Positions 19,933 through 31,709 of a stretch of DNA of 64,000 bases are shown in pieces. Below the pieces are notes generated by a model that was not told the DNA's origin, did not search any database, and was given only the letters and a program-made list of their open reading frames with translations. The position numbers and the translations under genes are program-made. The first letter of the stretch is position 1, and the number at the start of each line of letters is the position of its first letter. Origin of the DNA: Sternotherus odoratus (taxonomy: Eukaryota > Chordata > Testudines > Kinosternidae); assembly GCA_032164245.1 (NCBI GenBank), contig JAVMKO010000022.1, forward strand, positions 14,755,845-14,819,844. The letters are read 5' to 3'.

Positions 19933-20545
19933 CCTCCCTTCATAGATGTGTTCACCTGCATGTGTCCAGTGGTGATTTAGACATAGATGTCTATAGCTCT
20001 CTGTGCAGATTTACTCTGTGGGAGGGTGCAGGGAAATGGGGACTTAAAGTTGCTGCTTCATGTGTGTTTCTAGTGCAGTGTACCTCAATGCAGAAGGGGA
20101 ATTGTAGTGTCTTAGTTTTGTTTGCTATTTGGTGCAGCTGGAGGTGTGATTAAAAATACATAAATACATCATTTACAAATTTGCAAAGACTCACTTGGGC
20201 ATTGAAAATTTATTCCCCAGAATGCACTCCATCCCCTGCTTGTTCCACTAAACTCCCACACTGTGTTAGGCTTATAAGAAGCACACAGGGTCTTCCTCAA
20301 GGGGAAAGGCAATATGCTGTTTTTATTGGAGATAATAACAATTAGCATATTCATTCAATCACACACACCTTGTCCTGCCACTAGATGTCGTTAGCAGTCC
20401 AGAGTCTGGAGCAACCTAGTGGCCAGCTTGGTTGAGCACAGGTAAGGAGCAGACAAGTTCTGTCAGTCACGACAGGATGCTCTGTAGACAGATGAACCAA
20501 AAATTTCATGGCAAAGCACTGTTTATATAGTGATCTTTCTTCATT
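19933..20545. other. No gene recognised
   Basis: Unique-looking sequence. CA-runs occur near 20360. There are no shared exon modules and no promoter. Confidence 0.45.
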
Positions 20546-20550
20546 GGGAC

Positions 20551-21425
20551 TGTGGCGGGGTGTCCACCCGCCCCCTACTGGAAGGGGCTTGGAAAAGCCC
20601 CCAAAGGGGGTTGAAATAGCCTGGGAGGCTAGCCTGCAAACTCCCAGGCTGATTGGGAGTTGGGCTCAGCTGTGTGGCCACGCCCCAAACACTCCCAGCC
20701 AGGATATAAGGGCTGGGAGGCAGAGAAGCAGGAGTGAGTCTCCTCAGTAAGCAGAGGGAGACGGGCCTGCTGCAGGAAGCCTGCAGGAAGGTACTGAGCT
20801 GGGTGCAGGGCTGGGGCTAGGCGGTGGGAGCTGGGGGAAGCTCTAGCCTGAGAGCCCCAGGCTGCAAGTGCAGGCAAGGGCCTAAAAGTCAGTCTTCTCT
20901 GGGAGCAGAGGGAGACGGCCTGGCTGCACGGAGCCTGTACCGGGGTACCCAGACTGGGACAGGGCGAGGGCAAGGCAGCTGGGAGCGGGGGAGCCTTAGC
21001 TCTAGTGAAAAGGCCCCAGCTTACTGAGCCTAGAGAAGGCCTGACCCACGGGGTACTGGGGGTTGCCAGGGGGTGGCCCAGGGCTGGTAGTAGCAGCAGC
21101 AGGCCAACCCCTTCTTGCCGGTGATGAGTAGCCATGAGACTGCAGTCCGCCCCAGTGAGCGGGGGCAAGTAGTGACTGACAGTGGCACAATCTGAGGCGA
21201 GTTGGGGATAGTGGGTGGTGGGTTCCCTGGGGAGGGGAGACCCTAAGACCAGGGGGGTACTGCAGGGTGCAGCACCCTCAGTAAGGGGCTCCGGGGTCCG
21301 GGAGGGGCACGGAGCCAGTGTGGAGAAGCGGACGTCGGCCGGCAGAGGGCGCTCCAGGGTCAAAAAGAGCTAATTCCCAGACGACCAGACGGGGGCGCCG
21401 CTGGGTGAGTGACCGACCCGTTACA
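20551..21425 (+). mobile_element. Solo LTR, 875 bp, target GGGAC
   Basis: The unit starts TGTGGCGGGGTG and ends CCCGTTACA, with GGGAC on both sides (20546-20550 and 21426-21430). A TATA-like GGATATAAGG lies near 20702. The 5-bp target duplication and TG...CA ends define an LTR. No internal sequence remains, so recombination between the two LTRs removed it. Confidence 0.85.
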
Positions 21426-21430
21426 GGGAC

Positions 21431-22430
21431 CAATGAGTGTTTTGCATTGTCATGCTATAATCAATTGCTGTTTGACAAGTGCTTGCTTTCTTAAATTATT
21501 TTTTTATTTTATTCCTTCATCCGTCTCTCAGGGAGTTTTACCCTATGCTAGTTTTGATTACAGCTATCTTGTTCCAACTGATAGGTGTTGGCCTTATTTT
21601 TTAGAGTGGTCAATCTGCCCTCCTTTGACATCTCAGTTGGGGTCTGTTGTAGTCTCCTGGCAGCTTTATATCTGTCCTCTCTAGAACATTTGGCCCAATG
21701 ATTGCCTTCACACTTATCGTCTGACACACACATTCCTCATTGATGTAGGATTGATTTACACAGAATATTTGAATATCAAATTGCAATGCAGCAGAAAACA
21801 ATTATGCAATTTTTTTCCTTATTTTCAAATGCTCATTTTAAATCTACAACAAAGCAAAGGTCTATTACTGCTTTGAACTCTGTTTCAGACATACAATACT
21901 GTCTGGGAGGAGGAAGAGGAGGATGTAATCTTTAACCTTGTACAGCTGGGGAAACAAGCATGGTTGATGCTGAACCATCACACCACAGAACAATGCAGAA
22001 AATTTTGGCTACAAGTTCTTTAGTATCTCAGACATGCGTATCACATTAGCAGCCTAGCCTAGGGAGTAAGGATGTATTCTGGAAGGTTGGTGGGATTTTT
22101 TAAAATAAAAATGTGTGGTGGACTATACCTTCTAGAATTTCTATCTCTAAGGCACCTTTGTATAACAGTGCCACCTAATCTCTGTAATAATGTACAGAAA
22201 GATCTGTTTCTCCATTTGTCCTGTCATTGCAGGATTTTTTACATCACATGGGGAAAAGGGACAGGCTATACCCCTTTCCCTTCACAGATTTTTGCCCCAT
22301 CTGTACATTGAGCTGTCACAGCAAGAGCAAGGCAGTAAGCAGGGGGTTGGAAGGAGGAGAAGATATGGAAGTGTCATGGGAGAAGGAGTAAGGAGCCAGA
22401 AACTTCTAGCTGCCAGGGGAGGGTGAGAAG
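21431..22430. other. AT-rich spacer, no gene seen
   Basis: Low-GC sequence with several short Phe/Leu/Tyr-rich open frames, none protein-like. I see no splice-flanked repeat modules or transposon ends. Confidence 0.5.
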
Positions 22431-22849
22431 TAGCTGCTATGAGGTATCAAATCACAGCGGGAGCATCCCTGGGCTCTGCTGCCAGTAGGAGCAGCCAACC
22501 TCACAGTGAGGAGGATAGGTGACCCCTGCTCCATGACACGGAACATGCCATTAGCTATTCTCCCCCCTCAACTTTGCTTTCCCGCCTTGTTGATGTGCCT
22601 CACTTTCCTCTGAAACCCCTTCATCTCTTGCTCCCACCCCCACCCAGCCCTGGCATTTACACCCTCCTCCACTCACCAAGATCAAGCCCCATACTCTCAT
22701 TCCCTCCCCCTGGGGAACCTGCACCCCAAACCTCCTCATCCAAAATCATCTAATTTCCCATCTCCTTCCTGCTCCCTCCCATGCCCCCTGAGCGGGTCCT
22801 AAAGCAACGACCTATCCCCACTTTAACCCAGACGGGCCCGGCCACAACC

Positions 22850-23260
22850 TGATATCCGGTAAGCCAGCGACCCTGGGCGCCCATCCGCAGCCCCGACTAG
22901 TGCTATGGGCCCAGCTAAGGCCCGCTGTGGGTGGGGAGGGATGGTGCAGGGGCTTGTGGGAGATGCGTTGTGACCCGGCCTACATCGCCCATCAGCCACC
23001 GCAGATCCAGCGGAACCATGGGAGGGGGCGTGTCCGTCGCCCGCTTCACAACCCCGGGAGTGCGCGGCGCCTTTGGTCTGACCTTCCGTTTGCAGAGCGG
23101 ACCGGAACCGGAGGAGGAAGTGATGTCACCGGTCAGGACGCCAACCGCGATACAGAAGAGGACTCCGTTGTGCTCTGTGAGGCGCTTCCGTCATGAGCGG
23201 CGCATCCTGGGAGTTGTAGTTTGTCAAGTGCTGTCGGGTAGGTTTGGTACCGGCGTGTCT
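22850..23260. promoter_or_regulatory. CpG-island promoter with ZNF143/THAP11-type motif
   Basis: The region is dense in CpG and contains GCATCCTGGGAGTTGTAGTTT at about 23201-23221. Its complement fits the known ZNF143/THAP11 (SBS) promoter motif ACTACAACTCCCAG. ETS-like GGAAG/CCGGAA sites (23100-23125) and a CRE-like TGATGTCA near 23120 are nearby, and there is no TATA box. Direction is unclear; the SBS core reads on the minus strand. No exon could be tied to it. Confidence 0.55.
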
Positions 23261-23840
23261 CAGCCAGAGCGACCCCCCCGCCGTGACTCTCTTCAGCTCC
23301 TCCCGCCCCGCGACCTTCCCCAGCCCTTTCTGTCTGTAGCCTCCCCCCCCCCCCACAACCCGCCCCCAGCCCCTCCTGTCTGTAATCTTCCCCGCTCCCC
23401 TCCGCCACAATTCGCCCCGACCCCCCCCACGCCTACCACAACCCGCCCCAGCCCCTTAGCCCGCCACGACCGTTCTCAGCCCCTTAGCCCGCCACGACCG
23501 TTCTCAGTCCCCGCCCCACTGGACGACAACTCCTCCCCCCCCCCCCAGCCCCTCCTGTGTGTAACCTTCCCCCCCCCCCAACTCGCCCCGTCCCCGCCCG
23601 CCACAACCCGCGCCCCCAAACCCCCCTCCCCTGCCATTTTCCCCGCCCCCTTAGCCCGCCACGACTGTTCTCAGTCCCCGCCCCACTGGACGACAACAAC
23701 CCCCCCCCCCCGCCCTTCCTGTCTGTAACCTTCCCCCCCCCCCCCCTCCGCCATAACTCGCTCCGCCCCCTCCGATAACCTTTCCCGCCCCGCTCCGCCC
23801 CAACTCGGCCCGACCTCCGGCCCCCCCCCCCCTAGTTTGC
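23260..23840 (+). repeat. C-rich minisatellite beside the promoter
   Basis: Irregular units contain CCTTAGCCCGCCACGACCG, TTCTCAGTCCCCGCCCCAC and CTCCTGTCTGTAACCTTCCC, separated by C-runs of 8-14. The layout mirrors the promoter plus G-rich minisatellite at 8.0-10.1 kb but with the opposite strand bias. Confidence 0.75.
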
Positions 23841-24740
23841 CACAACTTTCTCCAACCCAGTCTCCCCAGAGCAAACCAACCTGTCCCTGTCTGTCTCCCC
23901 ATTTGTTGGGGTCCTCAGTCTTATTTTCTTCTCCCTACAATGCCACTTCAACCTGGAGCTATGCCTCCTCCTGTAGGGCACCTCTGCCCCCCTCCCTCCC
24001 CAATACCTACCTGGCAGCCATGACCTTCCCCAAACTGCACCCCTATCCCTGCGTTCCCCCAGCCATGCCTCCTCCCACAGGGCCCTTCACCAACACTCCC
24101 CTGTGACCTTCCTCAACCCACACGCCCATCTTCGTCAGTTCATTTCTCCACTCATGGAGAGAAATGGTGGCTGAGGGGTTCCAACACCTTCCAGCTGACC
24201 CCAGCCTGTACCTCCATCCCTGCCTCCTCCCATAAGGGCTGCTCAACCCCCACCTTATACCCCTAACCCAACCTGCACCCCAGTCTGTTCCTTGATCTAT
24301 GGCCCTCCCCATGCCCTGTTCTCCCCTGTCAACATCCTCCAACCTACACCCCATCTCTACCCTTCCCCCCCCACTTCCTCCCTCGATCAATGGGGCCCTT
24401 AAGCCATTTCCCTCAACACTGAGACCTCCATCTTCTTCAGTGCATTCCAGCCTGCCCTACCGGGACCCATTAAACATCCTCCAACCTGCTTTTGCATCCC
24501 CAGACTTGCCCACGCTCCACCCACCCCACCCCACTCCAACATGCCTCCTATATATGGACTTTCCCTTAGCCCTCCTAATCCACTCCATCTGCTTTTGAAT
24601 CCTGCATTCCCTCAGTACACTTTTGGAACCCTACACCCTTCTACCTCACAGTGCAGTCCCCATCCTCATGTATCCCAGGCAATCATTCATATGACTGTCA
24701 CTGATGCATGGACCCCAAATGGCCTGCTGAACTTGTCCAT
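23840..24740 (+). repeat. C-rich degenerate satellite, block 2
   Basis: Words such as CAACCTGCACCCCAGTCTG, CCCTTAGCCCTCCTAATCC and GGACTTTCCC match blocks at 13487-14690 and 40340-40680. The right end (CTCAGTACACTTTTGGAACC, CTACCTCACAGTGCAG, ACTGATGCATGGACCCC) is paralogous to 40660-41580 without the LTR found there. Confidence 0.7.
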
Positions 24741-25010
24741 CGGTCAGCCCCTTTCATAAGATGCGAACAGGTGTGATCCCCGAAGGCTTGGTCTTGGAAG
24801 CCATGAAGGGGGGGGGGGGTAGAAAAATCTTGCAGGGTGGTGGACAGAGTGGAGCGGTGACTGATGGTGTTGGTTCAGTCTCTGTTCATTGGCTGAGGCT
24901 GATGTAGCTGGAATGAGAGAGGGAGGCAGAGATGAGGGCAAGATTAAACATACCAATAGAATTTTCTGTAGTAATAGTTCTTGTTTTCCTTTATTAGTTT
25001 GCAGAGGAAT

Positions 25011-25128
25011 AGTCCAGGAGCCGTAGCTGGATGAGAATATAACAGAAGTGGACCTGAGCAGCCTGGACATCCTTCAAAGGAGACCTAAATAGTCCTTATG
25101 TTTCTCCTTCATAACTGGTTCTGGGTGA
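25011..25128 (+). pseudogene. Module E copy 1 (diverged)
   Basis: It begins GTTTGCAG|AGGAATAGTCCAGGAG and ends near AACTGGTTCTGGGTGAC. The normal GTGAGTAAG donor is lost. In the common frame it retains VDLSSLDIL-type sequence before changes. It is a decayed first unit of the array. Confidence 0.5.
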
Positions 25129-26103
25129 CAGATCAGTACTTTGAATTCCTCCTCTGTGCTCACTGTAGTAGTCTACACAGGCCATGAGCTTCCTTGTTGG
25201 GTACGGGGCTCTGTGAGCTTATGGAGGGGGGGGGGCAGAGTCTGCTGTGTAGGGTGACTATTTCGGGTGCTTTTTAGTTGCAATGCTAAAAATTTAATGG
25301 GCGGTAGGGTTTGGGGTGGAATGCTGCTGTGGCATGGGAGAGGTGAAAAGAAGAGCCTACGGGATGTTTCCCACTGAGATGGTAACATTTTTGCTTTTCT
25401 TCCTTGTTCTGGGTTTAGTGCCAGGGAGAAGATGACATTGCATGATGGCATTAGACAATGACGCTCAAGTGAGTGAGAGCAGCGAGCCTGTGACCACTTG
25501 TGATCCCAGGCTAGAGGTGTCCATCTGGGAGCCGAGCAGCCACCACTGTCTGTGAGATAAGTGTCCAGTTTGGTGTGGGCTCTGCTCATGCTCCAGGTAG
25601 GGACTCCCTGTTAGCTGGGGCTAGGTTGGTAAGAGATGGTTCCTGACCAGCTGCGATTGAGACACAAGGTAGCCATTTTCAGGGGCCGTTCATTTATCTG
25701 GCCAGGAGCAGTGTGTCCTGTGCAGCAGAAGGTCAGATCAAGGAAGATGACTCCAGGTGGTGAGTTGCTTGCCTTTCTCCCATGTATTTCTCTCTTTTCT
25801 CTACTGTGTTGGCCAACACTCTCTCTCTGTCTCTCCTCTCCTCTCCTCCTTTGCCACTCCTTGCGCCTTCTCCATTTATAGGACATGTGTAGGGATGCAT
25901 ATCCACAGGTGAGGTCTTGAAAACCATGGAGCAGGAGGAGCGGATCAAAATGAAGCAGTGCAGCACCTGCGAGACCAGTGACTGTCAGTGTTTACTTGGT
26001 CTTTGGCCCCACTGGATGAACAATGTAGATGGGATGAAAGAGAAGAGGGAGGCTGGGATGAGGGCAAGATTGTGTAGTGATGTCTCATGCTTGGCTTTTG
26101 CAG

Positions 26104-26234
26104 CTGCTCACGCAGAGGAATTGTCCAGGAGCTGCAGCGGGAGGAGTAATGGCACATATGGACTAGCGCAGCATGGACATCCTCCTAAGGAGACATGAAC
26201 GGTCACCAGCTTTCTGCCTCCTGCTTAACTGGCT
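26104..26234 (+). pseudogene. Module E copy 2
   Basis: The acceptor TGGCTTTTGCAG and donor GGCT|GTGAGTAAG are intact. In the frame shared by other copies it should read RGIVQE...EVDLSSLDILLSR. Here CATATGGACTAGCG replaces GAAGTGGACCTGAGC and creates a stop. Confidence 0.5.
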
Positions 26235-27036
26235 GTGAGTAAGCAGTCAATGCTTTGAATTCATCCTCTGGACTCATTGAGACAAGAAGAGTGACGTTGC
26301 CCACTGAGATGGTAACTGATTTGTTTTTTCCTCCTTCTGCTGGGCTTAGTACCAAGGAAAAAGAAAAGCATCCAAGTCCACTGCCCTCGTGCGATGGAAA
26401 GTGAGTGAGAGCAGCTAGCCTGTGACCATTGTTGATGCCAGGCAAGAGCCGTCCACATGGGAGCCGTGCAGCTGCCACAGTCCGTGAGAAGTGTCTGGTT
26501 GGGTGAGGGCTCTGTTCATGCCCCGCCTGCATCCAGGTAGGGAATCACCATAATGTAGAGCTCGGATTGTAAGAAAAGGTTTCTGACTAGCTGTGGTTAT
26601 GAGGGAGAAAAGTTCCCTGTTTTCAGAGGCTGCTCACTTCTCTGTTCAGGAACAGTGTCTACTCTGCAGTAGAAGGCTGGATTCAGGGGAATGGCTTCAG
26701 GTTTCTAGTTGCTTACCTTCCTCCTGTGTTTTTCCCCATCTTTGACTTTCTCCTCTCCTCTCTTCTCGTCTCTTCTTCTGCCGTCTCCCTTTATTGGACA
26801 CAGGTGTGCATTCCCACACATGAGGTCTCGGGAGCCATGGGTCAGAAGGAATGGACCTAAATGATGCAGGGCGGTGCATGCAAGAGTAGAAGCAGTGACT
26901 GTTGCTGTTAACTCCGGTCTCTGTTCAATGAGTGGGGATGATGTGGAGGGGATGGGAGAGGAAGGCAGGCATGAGGGGCAGATGTCGAGCACTGATAGAG
27001 CTTTGTGTAGTGATGGCTCTTGCTTGGATTTTGCAG

Positions 27037-27169
27037 CTGCTCTCGCAGAGAAATTCCTCCAGGAGCTGTAGCCAGAGGAGAAACTGGCCGAGGTGGATCT
27101 GACTAGCTTGGACATCCTTCTAAGGAGACCTGAATGGTTGTTAGCTTTCTGCCTCCGACATAACTGGCT
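27037..27169 (+). pseudogene. Module E copy 3
   Basis: Both splice sites are intact (TGGATTTTGCAG and GGCT|GTGAGTAAG). The sequence keeps GAGGTGGATCTGACTAGCTTGG, but upstream indels put this out of phase with RGIVQE. Confidence 0.5.
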
Positions 27170-27299
27170 GTGAGTAAGGGGTCAGTAGTTTGAATTCCTC
27201 ACCTATACTTGCTGTGGTTTTCTTCACAAGCCGTGTGCTTCCCCCTTGGGTGTGGGGCTCTGTGGGATTAAGGCTAGGGAAGGGACCAGAGTCACAGTA

Positions 27300-27610
27300 A
27301 ATAAGCACCCTGACTTTCATAATAAGCCAAAAATCAAGCTAATCCCATTTCAAACCCAGGCCAAAACAAACCAATCCCTAAGAACCCCAACACTCTGTGA
27401 CTAGATTCCCCTGGCCTGCAGTCTACAACTGTGGTGGGCCTGCTGTGCACCCAACTCTCCCCACATTGCCCTTGCTTGTCGGGAGCCCAAAAAAGGTTAC
27501 TAGCCAACAAGCAACTCACAAACCAATTAAGAGAAAAACAAGCCCAATTTCTGCATCTATTTTCACAGGTTTGGCATGTCTGACCAGAGTCGTCTGTGCA
27601 GAATGACTAT
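27300..27610 (+). repeat. Dispersed repeat, copy 1
   Basis: The words AAAAATCAAGCTAATCCCAT, CCAATCCCTAAGAACCCC and CAACTCACAAACCAATTAAG recur at 40145-40330 and 42090-42200. It is an inserted repeat or an old retroposed fragment and I cannot classify it. No coding frame is credible. Confidence 0.5.
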
Positions 27611-28439
27611 TTCAGGTGCTGTTGCAAGGGGTGCTATTTGGTGGTTGTGCTAAAAGTGGAATGGGTAGAGGATGGAGCCCTACCATGTGAGAGAGGCAAA
27701 AAGAAGAGCCCATGGGACGTTGCCAACTGAGAAGGTAACTGATTTGGCTTTCTTCCTCCTGCTGGGTTTAGTACCAAGGGAAAAAAGGTCAAGTGTCAGT
27801 GTACTCTCCTCATGCGATGGAAAGCAAGCGAGGGCAGGGGTTTGTTGACGCCAGGCAAGAGCCGTCCACCTGGGAGCGGAGCAGATGCCACTGTCCGTGA
27901 GGTAAGAGTCTTCTTTAGTGAGGGTTTTGCTCACCGCATACCTTGCTACAGATAGGGAGGCCCTGTTAGCTGGGGCTGGGCTTGTAAGAAAAAGTTTCTC
28001 CCCTCACTCTGGTTACGAGGGAGACAAGGTCCCCATTTGCAGGGGATGCTCCTTTCTCTGTCAAGGAGCAATGTGTCCTCTGCAGCAGAAGTTTCAATTG
28101 AGGAGGATGACTCCAGGTGAAGAGTTGATTGCTTTCCACCCACATTTCTTTCTCTCTCTCTCTCTCTCCCCTCCCCCCCCTCTCTCTCTCCCCTCCACCC
28201 CTTCTGTGTTGGCCAGCACACACCATTCTCTCTATGTCTCTGTCCTTGGCTCTCCCTATGCTGTCTCCCTTCATAGGACACCGGCTGGCATCGTAGGTGC
28301 ACGTCCCCACAGGCTTTGTCACAGGAGCCATGAAGATGTAGGGGGCGGGGGAAATCATGCAGGGCAGTGAGAGTGGAGGAAGCTATTGGAAGATCTCATG
28401 TACCTATAGCGTTTCTGACAGTGATGGTTCTTCCATAGG

Positions 28440-28640
28440 TGGTTTGCTGTTCATGTGGAGGCGGCTCCAGGCCAGTGGAGCAGCCTGAAGCAGAGGAGCC
28501 GCTTCTGGAGGAAGTGGATGTGAGCAATCCAGACATTTCACTCGGCAGTGGAACTGAGGAGCTCTCATGATATTGGAAGAGCAGATGTGTGTGTGTGTGT
28601 TTGTCAAATTATCTCTATTCAGTATCTGGGTCGTGAGGAG
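28440..28640 (+). pseudogene. Variant unit: E-like exon and downstream exon
   Basis: The block GCGGCTCCAGGCCAGTGGAG through GGCAGTGGAACTGAGGAGC is a relative of module E. One frame reads SRPVEQPEAEEPLLEEVDV then SNPDISLGSGTEELS to a stop at the TGA after CTCTCA. About 55 bases on, TTATCTCTATTCAG opens the next exon-like block (YLGREELLCKQRDAS). This variant also occurs at 33940-34130, so at least two unit types alternate. Confidence 0.4.
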
Positions 28641-28890
28641 CTTCTCTGCAAGCAGAGAGATGCTTCTCATTTCCATGGGCTGGGTCCTGGGGAAGGCAGA
28701 GCTGGTCATGGTCTGGGATTGTCCCTTTACTCCAGGGCTGTATTCCTGAGGAGTGATGAGCAGTTTAGGCCCTGGGTGGGCTGGTGAGAAATAGAGAAGG
28801 GGGCTCCAATGAGCAGCAGCCAGTGACATGTTTGTGTCCTATGCACCAGTGATGAGCTCACTAGAAGTGTTTTCTCTCTGTCTCCTCTTT

Positions 28891-29035
28891 TCAGTTCCTG
28901 CTGAGATTGGTCAGATGAGAGAATGGCCAACTTGTGGCAGACACCAAAGAAGGAGCAGCCACCCTTAGCCCATCTGTAGGAACAGAAGCCAGACAATGAT
29001 CTGCAGAGTGAGAGCAAATGGAAATTTGTTTAAAT
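28891..29035 (+). pseudogene. Module G copy
   Basis: The acceptor TCTCCTCTTTTCAG is followed by TTCCTGCTGAGATTGGTCAG and GCCACCCTTAGCCC. One frame reads ENGQLVAETKEGAATLSPS before a stop, another PAEIGQMREWPTCG before a stop. Neither frame is kept in all copies. Confidence 0.45.
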
Positions 29036-29662
29036 TGAGTTTTGAGGGTGGGCTGCCAAGACTTGTCGGTGGAGAGAATTTGTTAGGATGGGGTGGGCAC
29101 TGGAGGAAAGGCTTCTGCATCTCATTGGGGCAAAAGATTGGAGACCTGCTTTGTGCCCTCTCAAGTTGCTGTGGAGAGCCAGGAAGGAGACTACAGGTTT
29201 TGTGACCATTGTTGATGCCAGGCAAGAGCCGTCCACATGGGAGCCCAGCAGCCGCCACAGTCAGTGAGAAGTGTCTACTTGGCAGTAGAAGGCTGGATTC
29301 AGGGGAATGGCTTCAGGTTTCTAGTTGCTTGCCTTCCTCCTGTGTTTTTCCCCATCCTCTCTAGTCTGTTGGCCAACTCTGACTTTCTCCTCTCCTCTCT
29401 TCTCCTCGTCTCTTTCCTTCTGCCGTCTGCCCTTTATTGGACACAGGTAGGTGTGCATTCCCACACGTGAGGTCTTGGGAGCCATGGGTAAGTAGGAGTG
29501 GACCTAAATGATGCAGGGCGGTGCATGCGAGAGTAGAAGCAGTGACTGTTGCTGTTAACTTGGTCTCTGTAGATGGAGTTGGAGGGGGCAGCCAGGACAA
29601 GGGCCAGATTTCAAACACCACTAGAGCTTTGTGTCATGATGGCTCATGCTTAGCTTTTGCAG

Positions 29663-29794
29663 ATGCACTTGCAGAGAAATTATCCAGTGGCTGTAGCTGG
29701 AGGAGAAGCTGGCGGAAGTGGACTTGAGCTGACTGGACGTCCGTCTAACCAGACCTGAATGGTCGTCACCTTTCTGCCTCTTGCTTAACTGTCT
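29663..29794 (+). pseudogene. Module E copy 4
   Basis: The acceptor TAGCTTTTGCAG and the GTCT|GTGAGTAAG donor are intact. The sequence GAAGCTGGCGGAAGTGGACTTGAGCTG carries changes that break the shared frame. Confidence 0.5.
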
Positions 29795-30818
29795 GTGAGT
29801 AAGAGGTTAGTGCTTTTGAATTTCTCATCTGTGCTCGCTGTAGTTTTCTTCCCAGGCCATGTGCTTCCTTGTTAGGTAAGGGGCTCTGGGATGGAGGCTG
29901 AGGAAGAAACCAGTGTCCTGCATAAAGTGACTATTTTGCGTGTCATTACAATGAGTGCCTTTTAATAGCAAAGTAGTAACAGGAGATGGTTTGAGTGCGG
30001 GGCTGTGCGACACGGAAGATGCAAATGAAGAGAGTGTGACATTGCAGATGGAGATGTTAGGGGTTTGTTTTGTTTGTTTGTTTTTCCTTCTGCTGGGTGT
30101 AGTACCAAGGAAGAAGAAATCAAATGTCCGCGTTCGCTCCCCTCATCGGATGAAAAGCGAGCGAGAGCAATGAGCCCATGAGCACTGTTGATTGAAGGCA
30201 GGGACTGTCCAGTTGGATGTGGAGCAGTAGCTATTGAAATAAGTGTCTTCTGTTTTGGTGAGGGCTCTGTTCGTGACCCATCTGGCTCCTTCCAGGGGCA
30301 ACCTGCTGGCTGGGAATGGGTTTGTAAAAAAAGGTTCCTGACCACCTGTGGTTATGAGGGAGACAAGGTCCCTGATTTCAGGGACTATGTGTTTCTCTGG
30401 CCCGAAGCAGTGTGTCCTCTGCAGCAGCTTCTAGGAGTAAGACTCAGGGTGGCGAATTGCTTCCCCTATTCCCATGGGTGTTTTTTTTTTTTTTCCCCTT
30501 CTGTCTCTTCTCTAGTATGTTGGCCAACACTCTCATCTCTCTTTCCTCATGCCGGGTCAGTTTATAGGATGTGGGTTGCTGTGCTAGGTGTGCTTACCCA
30601 TAGGTTAGGTCTTGGGGGCCATGGAGAAGTAGAAGCGGATGAAAGTCCTGCGTGACAGTGGGCACTAAAGTCAAGCGTCAACTGTCACTGTCAACTCAGC
30701 CCCACTTGATGAACAGAGACTGACGTAGATGGGATTGGAGAGGGCTGCAGGGATGAGGGCTGGATTTCACGCACCAATAAAGCTTCATGTAGTGACTGCT
30801 CATGCTTGGCTTTTGCAG

Positions 30819-30949
30819 CTGCTCTCGGAGAGGAATTGTCCAGGAGCCATAGCCAGAGGAGACATGGCAAATGTGGACCAGGGTAGCATGGACATCCTTC
30901 TAAGGAGACATGAACAGTCATCCGCTTTCTGCCTCCCCCTTCACTGGCT
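30819..30949 (+). pseudogene. Module E copy 5
   Basis: It has an intact TTGGCTTTTGCAG acceptor and GGCT|GTGAGTAAG donor. It retains CAGGAGCCATAGCCAGAGG and GGACATCCTTCTAAGGAG. Several point changes disrupt the VDLSSLDIL stretch. Confidence 0.5.
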
Positions 30950-31579
30950 GTGAGTAAGCAGTCAGTGCTTTGAATTCCTCATCTGGATTCGCTGAGAGAC
31001 AAAAGGAAGAGCCTACGTGATGTTACCCTCTGAGATGGTAACTGATTTATTTTTCCTTCTTGTGCTGGGTTTGGTAACAAGGAAAAAAACGATGTGTCAA
31101 GACCACTGCCCTCCTATGATGGAAAGGGAGCGAAAGTGACCAGACCGCGAGCGTTGTTGATGCCATATGGGAGCCGAGCAGCTGCCTCAGTAAGCAAGAT
31201 ACATGTCTGTTTTGGTGAGGGCTCCGCTCATGTCCTTCCTTCTGTGGTGTCTTCTCCCTCCCCCCCCCCCCCCTTTTTCTCTAGTGTGTTGGCCAACACT
31301 CTGACTCCTTTCCTCTCAGTCTCTCCTGCCCTTGCCCTTTATTGGACACAGGTAGGTGTGCATTCCCACACGTGAGGTCTCGGGAGCCATGGGGAAGTGG
31401 TGCACCAAAATGATGAAGGGCAGTGTGTGTGGGAGTGGAGCGGTGACTTTCGGTGTTTAACTCAGTCTCTGTTCATCGAGTGGGACCAATGTAGATGGGA
31501 GAGGGAGGCAGGGATGAGGGGGAAGATTTCAAGCACTACAAAGCTTTGTGTAGTGGTGGTTCATGCTTGGCTTTTGCAG

Positions 31580-31709
31580 CTGCGCTTCCAGAGGAATTGT
31601 CCAGGAGCCCTAGTCCGAGGCGAAGCTGGCAGAAGTGGACATGAACTGCCTGGACATCCTTCTAAGCAGACCTGAATACTTGTCAGCTTTGTCTCCCACA
31701 CAACTGGCT
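31580..31709 (+). pseudogene. Module E copy 6
   Basis: The acceptor TTGGCTTTTGCAG is intact but the donor has lost two bases (GGCTGAGTAAG). One frame reads LSRSPSPRRSWQKWT, another EAGRSGHELPGHPSKQT. The copy is diverged. Confidence 0.5.
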
